Below, piece by piece: positions 31,736-35,671 of a DNA stretch of 35,671 nt. The DNA is from Burkholderiales bacterium PBB2 (GTDB taxonomy: Bacteria > Pseudomonadota > Gammaproteobacteria > Burkholderiales > Burkholderiaceae_C): assembly GCA_002255955.1 (NCBI GenBank), contig NKIM01000047.1, forward strand, positions 1 through 35,671, read 5' to 3'. Made by a program: the position numbers and the translations under genes. The notes beneath the pieces were generated by a model, which was not told the DNA's origin, ran no database searches, and was given only the letters and a program-made list of their open reading frames with translations. Position 1 is the stretch's first letter. Each line of letters begins with the position of its first letter.

Positions 31736-32563
31736 ATGAACCACGACAACAGCGCCCGCGACCCCCTGCCCAAGATCTGGGACGAGGACACCCGCATCGG
31801 TGACATGCTCAAGGGCAAGCGCGGCCTGGTGGTCGGTGTGGCCAATGGCGACAGCATTGCTTTCGGCTGCGCCGCCAAGCTGCGTGCGTTTGGTGCCGAG
31901 ATTGCGCTCACCTACCTCAACGACAAGGCTCGCCCGCATGTCGCGCCCCTGGCCGAGGCCCTCGATGCACGCCTGCTGATGCCGCTGGACGTGAGCCAGC
32001 CCGGTCAGATGCAGGCCGTGTTCGAACAGCTGCGTGAAACATGGGGAACGCTGGACTTCGTCATCCACTCCATCGCCTTTGCGCCGCGCGATGACCTGCA
32101 CGGCCGAGTGATCGACTGCTCGCAGGCCGGCTTTCTGCAAGCCCTGCAGGTGTCCTGCCATTCCTTCATCGAAATGGCGCGTTATGCCGAGCCCTTGATG
32201 AACCCCGGTGGCGCGCTGATCACCATGAGTTACTACGGCGCCGACAAGGTCGTGGATCACTACAACCTGATGGGCCCGGTCAAGGCCGCGCTGCAGTCCA
32301 GCGTGCGCTACCTGGCGAGCGAGCTGGCCGAGCGCCAGGTCCGCGTCTTCGCTGTTTCACCGGGCCCGCTGCGCACCCGCGCGGCTTCCGGCATTGACCA
32401 CTTTGACGCGTTGATCGACATGGCCGTCAGCCGCGCGCCCGCCCACCGCCTGGTCGACATCGCCGAAGTCGGCCGCCTGGTCGCCTTTCTGGTCGGCGGC
32501 GGGGCGTCGGGGATGACGGGGGACACGCTGTATGTGGATGGGGGGCTGCACCATATGGCGTGA
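31736..32563 (+). CDS. fabI: Enoyl-ACP/enoyl-CoA reductase FabI
   Basis: A 275-residue short-chain reductase of the FabI type. The NAD-binding start is GVANGDSIAFG at 34-44 (FabI has GVANxxSIAxG). The catalytic pair is Y176-x6-K183 in HYNLMGPVK, with Y166 or Y167 upstream, the FabI spacing rather than the YxxxK of other SDRs. It reduces a 2-enoyl thioester with NADH. The ribosome site AGAGGAGG lies just before the ATG at 31736 and includes the end of the DUF3141 gene. In this cluster it may act on enoyl-CoA rather than on enoyl-ACP, which is inference; a housekeeping FabI may be elsewhere. Confidence 0.93.
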   Translation: MNHDNSARDPLPKIWDEDTRIGDMLKGKRGLVVGVANGDSIAFGCAAKLRAFGAEIALTYLNDKARPHVAPLAEALDARLLMPLDVSQPGQMQAVFEQLRETWGTLDFVIHSIAFAPRDDLHGRVIDCSQAGFLQALQVSCHSFIEMARYAEPLMNPGGALITMSYYGADKVVDHYNLMGPVKAALQSSVRYLASELAERQVRVFAVSPGPLRTRAASGIDHFDALIDMAVSRAPAHRLVDIAEVGRLVAFLVGGGASGMTGDTLYVDGGLHHMA

Positions 32564-32763
32564 GCTGCTGCTTCGGTATCGGGGAAACTAGGATTCGATA
32601 ACGGGACGCGTACGCGGCACAATCCGCCTTGGTCACCAACAGGTTCAGCCTTAGGGGTTCAAGTTCAGCCCTGAATCGAGAACTCACGAAATGCGATCAT
32701 GGGTGCGAATTTCGGTTTCGGCTGCTGCGGATTCTGGGTTGCTGGACGGTCTCGATATCCATC
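32564..32763. other. Spacer at the start of the lower-GC insert
   Basis: A 200-base stretch after fabI in which base composition drops. It holds GTTCAGCC twice (near 32642 and 32661) and the palindrome TTCAG-CC-CTGAA (32662-32673). The frame of the next gene is open through it, but there is no ribosome site or signal peptide start before 32764. No integrase site or terminal repeat could be recognised. Confidence 0.45.
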
Positions 32764-33360
32764 ATGAGAACTTGCTCCTCGATCTGTCTCACCTTCCTCT
32801 TCACGGCGCTGTGCCAGATAGCTGTCGGAGCTCCGTATGGCCAAGATGATGTTGGCGTTCGGGTTGCCTACCTCAAAGAAACTTCGCTTCAGTCCAAGTC
32901 CATCGTGACGATCATTGTCGAGAAGGAGTCTTTGGACATTAGACGTTCGGCAAGCATTCACTCAGCTGAGTCGGTGCAAAGCGCCTTGCCCGGCCTAAGT
33001 CGAACCGCCGCTTTAGATTTACTCGCTCAAGTTCCTCGTAAGCGGGACATAGCGGTCCCATTGGGTTTACTAGGTTCCTCTCTACGAGTGCTTCAATCCT
33101 CCCGTAGGGACGTAAGACGTGTACTCGATAGGGACGGTGGAGATCCTCTTGCGCCGTGGAAAAAGCTCAGCGAGCAGTTTCAAGGCGCTTCGCGCATTTT
33201 GGGCTTCTCGGATATTGGCTACAGCGAAGGTTTCGACCAGGCTGTCTTCTTTGTGAGCGTAGCTTGCGCGGGGCTATGTGGAAGTGGTGAGCTTGTGTTT
33301 ATGCGGCGTAGCAGTGGTGGGTGGAAGATCGTCAAGGTCCAGCAGCTTTGGATTAGCTGA
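32764..33360 (+). CDS. Hypothetical secreted protein, atypical base composition
   Basis: A 198-residue protein with no family I recognise. A signal peptide (MRTCSSICLTFLFTALCQIAVGA, cleavage near 23) supports the ATG at 32764 over the ATG-less upstream extension to 32629. Visible features: a mixed alpha/beta mature part, a cysteine pair in CAGLCGSGELVF, and an SSGGWKIVKVQQLW end. Codon use is clearly less GC-rich than in the flanking genes (many codons ending A or T), so it looks acquired. It lies in the same direction as fabI, 200 bases away. Confidence 0.7.
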   Translation: MRTCSSICLTFLFTALCQIAVGAPYGQDDVGVRVAYLKETSLQSKSIVTIIVEKESLDIRRSASIHSAESVQSALPGLSRTAALDLLAQVPRKRDIAVPLGLLGSSLRVLQSSRRDVRRVLDRDGGDPLAPWKKLSEQFQGASRILGFSDIGYSEGFDQAVFFVSVACAGLCGSGELVFMRRSSGGWKIVKVQQLWIS

Positions 33361-33386
33361 CTGCAAGTCCAGCCCTCACAGCGAGC

Positions 33387-33794
33387 ATGCACTGTAGAGC
33401 GATGTTTGATTGGGCTTGGCTGCAGGTGTGCCGTGTCTCAGCAATCAAGCCAGAAGCATTCGCACCTTTGTTGGCCATCGTCGCTGTCCTATGCCGAGCA
33501 AAACCGTTGGCTTTCGCCAAGGACGTCAGCGACTTCCTTTCGCGTCGAGCGACCTGCGACCATTGGCGGGGCGAGGACGGCTACAACGAGGAGCGCAAGG
33601 CTGAGATCGCGTGGGCGAGCTGTCAGGCCTGCCAAGGGACGGACGCGCAACTCGCCAGCCTGAAGAAAAGGTACCGGATGAACGCAAAGGTCATGGCCGA
33701 ACTCGATGCGCTTGATCCCAAGATTGAACCGGACGACAAGGCGACCGCAAAGGAGTGGTGCCACCACACGAGGAAGCCGAAGGGGTTGAAGTAG
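33387..33794 (+). CDS. Small hypothetical protein with CDHWRGED motif
   Basis: A 135-residue protein or less; the start is uncertain (ATG 33387 or 33402, or a later GTG). A hydrophobic segment (APLLAIVAVLCRAKPLAFA, about 26-44) may be a signal peptide. After it comes a conserved-looking stretch: SRRATCDHWRGEDGYNEERKAEIAWASCQACQGTDAQL, then LKKRYRMNAKVMAELDALDPKIE. I recall small exported betaproteobacterial hypotheticals with CDHFRGE...CxGTD...LKxRY in this order, so the C-terminal part is probably a real family member. The N-terminal part is odd and may be damaged. Composition is atypical as in its neighbour. Confidence 0.65.
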   Translation: MHCRAMFDWAWLQVCRVSAIKPEAFAPLLAIVAVLCRAKPLAFAKDVSDFLSRRATCDHWRGEDGYNEERKAEIAWASCQACQGTDAQLASLKKRYRMNAKVMAELDALDPKIEPDDKATAKEWCHHTRKPKGLK

Positions 33795-33839
33795 CCCTGC
33801 GGCGTTCTGCTCAAGGATTTTCTGCAACTGGCGGCTGCT

Positions 33840-35237
33840 TCAGCGTGTCGCTGCCCGTGCCACCAGCTGCACCAGCAGCGCCGAGGAGGCCCGCGCCATC
33901 GGCCCGTCGGCCCGGCTGGTCAGGGCGATGGGCACGCGGGCGCCGAGCACGATGCCGGCTCCGGTGGCGCCGGCCAGGTATTCGAGCTGCTTGGCCAGCA
34001 TATTGCCGCTTTCCAGGTCGGGCACGGCCAGGATGTCGGCCTGGCCGGCCACCGGCGAGACAATGCCCTTGATGCGGGCCGCGTCGGCCGAGATGGCGTT
34101 GTCAAAGGCCAGGGGGCCATCGAGCATGCCGCCGCGGATCTGGCCGCGGTCGGCCATCTTGCACAGCGCGGCCGCGTCCAGGGTTGAGGGGATGTTGGCG
34201 GTGACGGTCTCCACGGCCGAGAGCAGGGCCACATGGGGCTGTTCGACGCCAAGGATGCGGGCGAAGTCGATGGCGTTTTTCACGATGTCGCGCTTCTCGT
34301 CCAGAGTCGGCCGGATGTTGAGTGCGGCGTCGGTGATCAGCAGGGGCTTGCGGTAGAGCGGCACATCGAAGCGGAACACATGGGACATGCGCCGCCCGGT
34401 GCGCAGCTCCTTGCGCGCCAGCACGGCGTGGATCAGCTCGTCGGTGTGCAGGCTGCCCTTCATCAGGCTGGCCACGGCGCCACTGGCGGCAAGCTCGGCC
34501 GCATGCTCGGCGGCAGCGTGGCTGTGGGCCATGTGCACGATCTGCAAGCCGCCCAGGTCCAGCCCGCAGGCTTCGGCGACGGCGCGGATGCGTGCTTCGG
34601 GGCCGATCAGCACCGGCTCCAGCAGGCCATGGCGCGCGGCATCGACGGCGCCGGTCAGCGAGGCCTCATCGCAGGGGTGAACCACGGCGCAGCGCACGGC
34701 TGGCATGCCCTGCCCCAGGGCCAGCAAGGCCTGGAAGCGCGCTTGCGGGTCGAAGAGATGGATCTCGGGCCGTGTGCGGCGCGGCAGGCGAATCTTCTCG
34801 GTGGGCGCCAGCACGCGCGCCAGGCCTTGCGCTACGCGATCGCCGCGCTGATTGAGCAGCTCGCAGGCCAGGTCCACGGCGCCGCGGCTGCGGTCCTTGG
34901 CTGTCACGGTCACGCTGACGCTCAAGGTGTCGCCGATGCGCACCGGCTGGATGAAGTGCAGGCTCTGGTCCAAGTAGCGGGTGCCGGCACCCGGGAACTG
35001 GGTGCCCAACAGAGCCGAGATCAAGGCGCCGCTCCACATGCCATGGCCCACCACCTCGTGCATCAGCGGGCTGCCGGCCTCGCCGGTGTCCAGATGCGCG
35101 GGGTTGCTGTCGCCCGAGACCGCGGCAAAGGCCGCGATATCCTGGGCGCTGAGCGTGCGCATCAAGCGGGCGCTCTGGCCGATCTGCAGTTCGTCAAAGG
35201 TCAGGTTTTCGACCAGGTCGGTGTCGGCGTTGTTCAT
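33840..35237 (-). CDS. Bifunctional MaoC enoyl-CoA hydratase / phosphate acyltransferase
   Basis: A 465-residue fusion. Residues 1-150 are a MaoC-type hot-dog domain with the hydratase-2 motif AAVSGDSNPAHLD (D43, H48) and HEVVGHGMWSG. Residues about 165-465 are a phosphate acetyl/butyryl transferase domain (LEPVLIGPEARI, the SLMKGSLHTDELIH segment, ARILGVEQPHVALLSAVETV, GGMLDGPLAFDNAIS, and the DILAVPDLESGNMLAKQLEYLAGATGAGIVLGARVPI end). It can hydrate or dehydrate (R)-3-hydroxyacyl-CoA and turn acyl-CoA into acyl-phosphate for the kinase. It faces ackA-DUF3141-fabI across the atypical insert. ATG at 35237 is chosen because the domain starts there; the frame is open to 35459 through the inverted repeat, which is not believed coding. 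Confidence 0.93.
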   Translation of the reverse strand: MNNADTDLVENLTFDELQIGQSARLMRTLSAQDIAAFAAVSGDSNPAHLDTGEAGSPLMHEVVGHGMWSGALISALLGTQFPGAGTRYLDQSLHFIQPVRIGDTLSVSVTVTAKDRSRGAVDLACELLNQRGDRVAQGLARVLAPTEKIRLPRRTRPEIHLFDPQARFQALLALGQGMPAVRCAVVHPCDEASLTGAVDAARHGLLEPVLIGPEARIRAVAEACGLDLGGLQIVHMAHSHAAAEHAAELAASGAVASLMKGSLHTDELIHAVLARKELRTGRRMSHVFRFDVPLYRKPLLITDAALNIRPTLDEKRDIVKNAIDFARILGVEQPHVALLSAVETVTANIPSTLDAAALCKMADRGQIRGGMLDGPLAFDNAISADAARIKGIVSPVAGQADILAVPDLESGNMLAKQLEYLAGATGAGIVLGARVPIALTSRADGPMARASSALLVQLVARAATR

Positions 35238-35330
35238 GGCGGGCCCGCGCTGCAAGAAAGCACAAAGGACAGGAGGAACCAGTCCCATGGTCTGCGATGC
35301 GGATGGCAGGGGAATGACAGGGGCTGCAGT

Positions 35331-35532
35331 CGGCACGAAGCAGATTTCGGGTTTTGCTCGTGAGGCCCTGCAGCCCGTGCCGCCACCGGGCTCATGGTTC
35401 CGGGGTCGGCCCTTTCGGGCCGACTTCCCTGCGCTGCTCGCACCTCGGGGCTGGCGCATAACTCACTTCGCTCCCTGCGTTCGCTTCGTTCAAACAGAAG
35501 CGCCAAGTCAGAACTTGAAGCGCACGGGTACG
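35331..35532 (-). repeat. Right copy of the ~200-bp structured inverted repeat
   Basis: Read on the minus strand it matches 2-202. Against the left copy, the core differs at positions equivalent to 41, 92, 119, 120 and 149: three hairpin-loop locations (the loop of the CTTC/GAAG hairpin, the GCCA to GAAA change in the tetraloop of the 8-bp stem, and the loop of AGCCCG/CGGGCT) plus one stem position where G-C becomes G-U. The 5' side of the maoC-pta gene starts 94 bases away, so its promoter must lie in or next to this repeat. Bases 35533-35671 hold no gene I can support. Confidence 0.85.
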
Positions 35533-35671
35533 TGCGCGCCCCGAGGCGCTGTGCTGCTCGGCCCTTCACAAATCGCCCGGCAGCGGCGCGGGCTGCAGGG
35601 CGCTTGCATCGCGGTCGACGTGCTCCTCGTCGGTGGAGAGCGCCTACTTCGGAGGTGGCTCGGCCCGCCTA

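Noticed and set aside
29374-31911. 845-codon minus-strand frame opposite the DUF3141 gene
   Set aside because: Antisense shadow of a well-supported operon gene; composition typical of reverse-complement frames.
32564-33839. Integron cassette or transposon origin of the lower-GC genes
   Set aside because: No attC-like GTTRRRY pairs, integrase, transposase or terminal inverted repeats could be found around them.
35234-35569. 111-codon minus frame across the right repeat
   Set aside because: Same frame as the left copy and the same argument; it also overlaps the maoC-pta start.

Overview
The window reads as chromosomal DNA of a high-GC betaproteobacterium, most likely a Burkholderiales member of the Roseateles/Rubrivivax/Pelomonas type. 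Support comes from strong GC3 codon bias, long antisense shadow frames, a PEP-CTERM protein, a split MacAB-type exporter, a fused MaoC/phosphate acetyltransferase, and a repeat whose fortuitous reading frame (ERSERRERSELCASP...) resembles frames I recall from Burkholderiales genomes. I see no rRNA, tRNA, CRISPR array, transposase or phage gene.

Layout. 1-1010: one arm of a roughly 200-bp inverted repeat, then a small secreted Ala/Thr/Pro-rich protein (minus) with its terminator. 1035-6227 (minus): recQ, an orphan periplasmic binding protein and an M13 metallopeptidase, closely spaced. 6279-10006 (plus): a candidate PHO box and PhoB-type promoter, a Tat-exported PhoX phosphatase, a PEP-CTERM protein and a cupin. 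9985-12854 (minus): LytS-like kinase, LytTR regulator and GIN-domain protein, in a tight operon. 13059-19245 (plus): ssb, a lone PAS protein behind a sigma54-like site, a fused 5-oxoprolinase carrying an in-frame palindromic insertion, and an unrecognised protein with a C-terminal membrane segment. 19258-22435 (minus): MacA-like adaptor, ATPase and FtsX-type permease, coupled by 4-bp overlaps. 22703-25324 (plus): a large zinc metalloprotease of the DUF5117/DUF4953 type, ending at a bidirectional terminator. 25429-27516: a divergent quinone reductase-like dehydrogenase and LysR regulator sharing a palindrome. 27675-28004: a 2TM protein. 28136-35237: acetate kinase, DUF3141 PhaC-like alpha/beta protein and FabI in one tight operon, two atypical lower-GC genes, then a convergent MaoC-phosphate acetyltransferase fusion. 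The second arm of the inverted repeat follows at 35331-35532.

How genes work together. The most interesting grouping is ackA-DUF3141-fabI-(maoC-pta). Together they could turn a (R)-3-hydroxyacyl-CoA, perhaps released from polyhydroxybutyrate, into a saturated acyl-CoA, then acyl-phosphate, then a short-chain acid plus ATP. This is inference. The best-supported structural finding is the inverted repeat at both window ends: within its core the two copies differ at five bases, all in hairpin loops or at a position that keeps a G-U pair, while every affected codon of the overlapping frame changes amino acid. The second is an in-frame palindromic insertion in the oxoprolinase. The third is an 18-bp PHO-box-like site in front of phoX.
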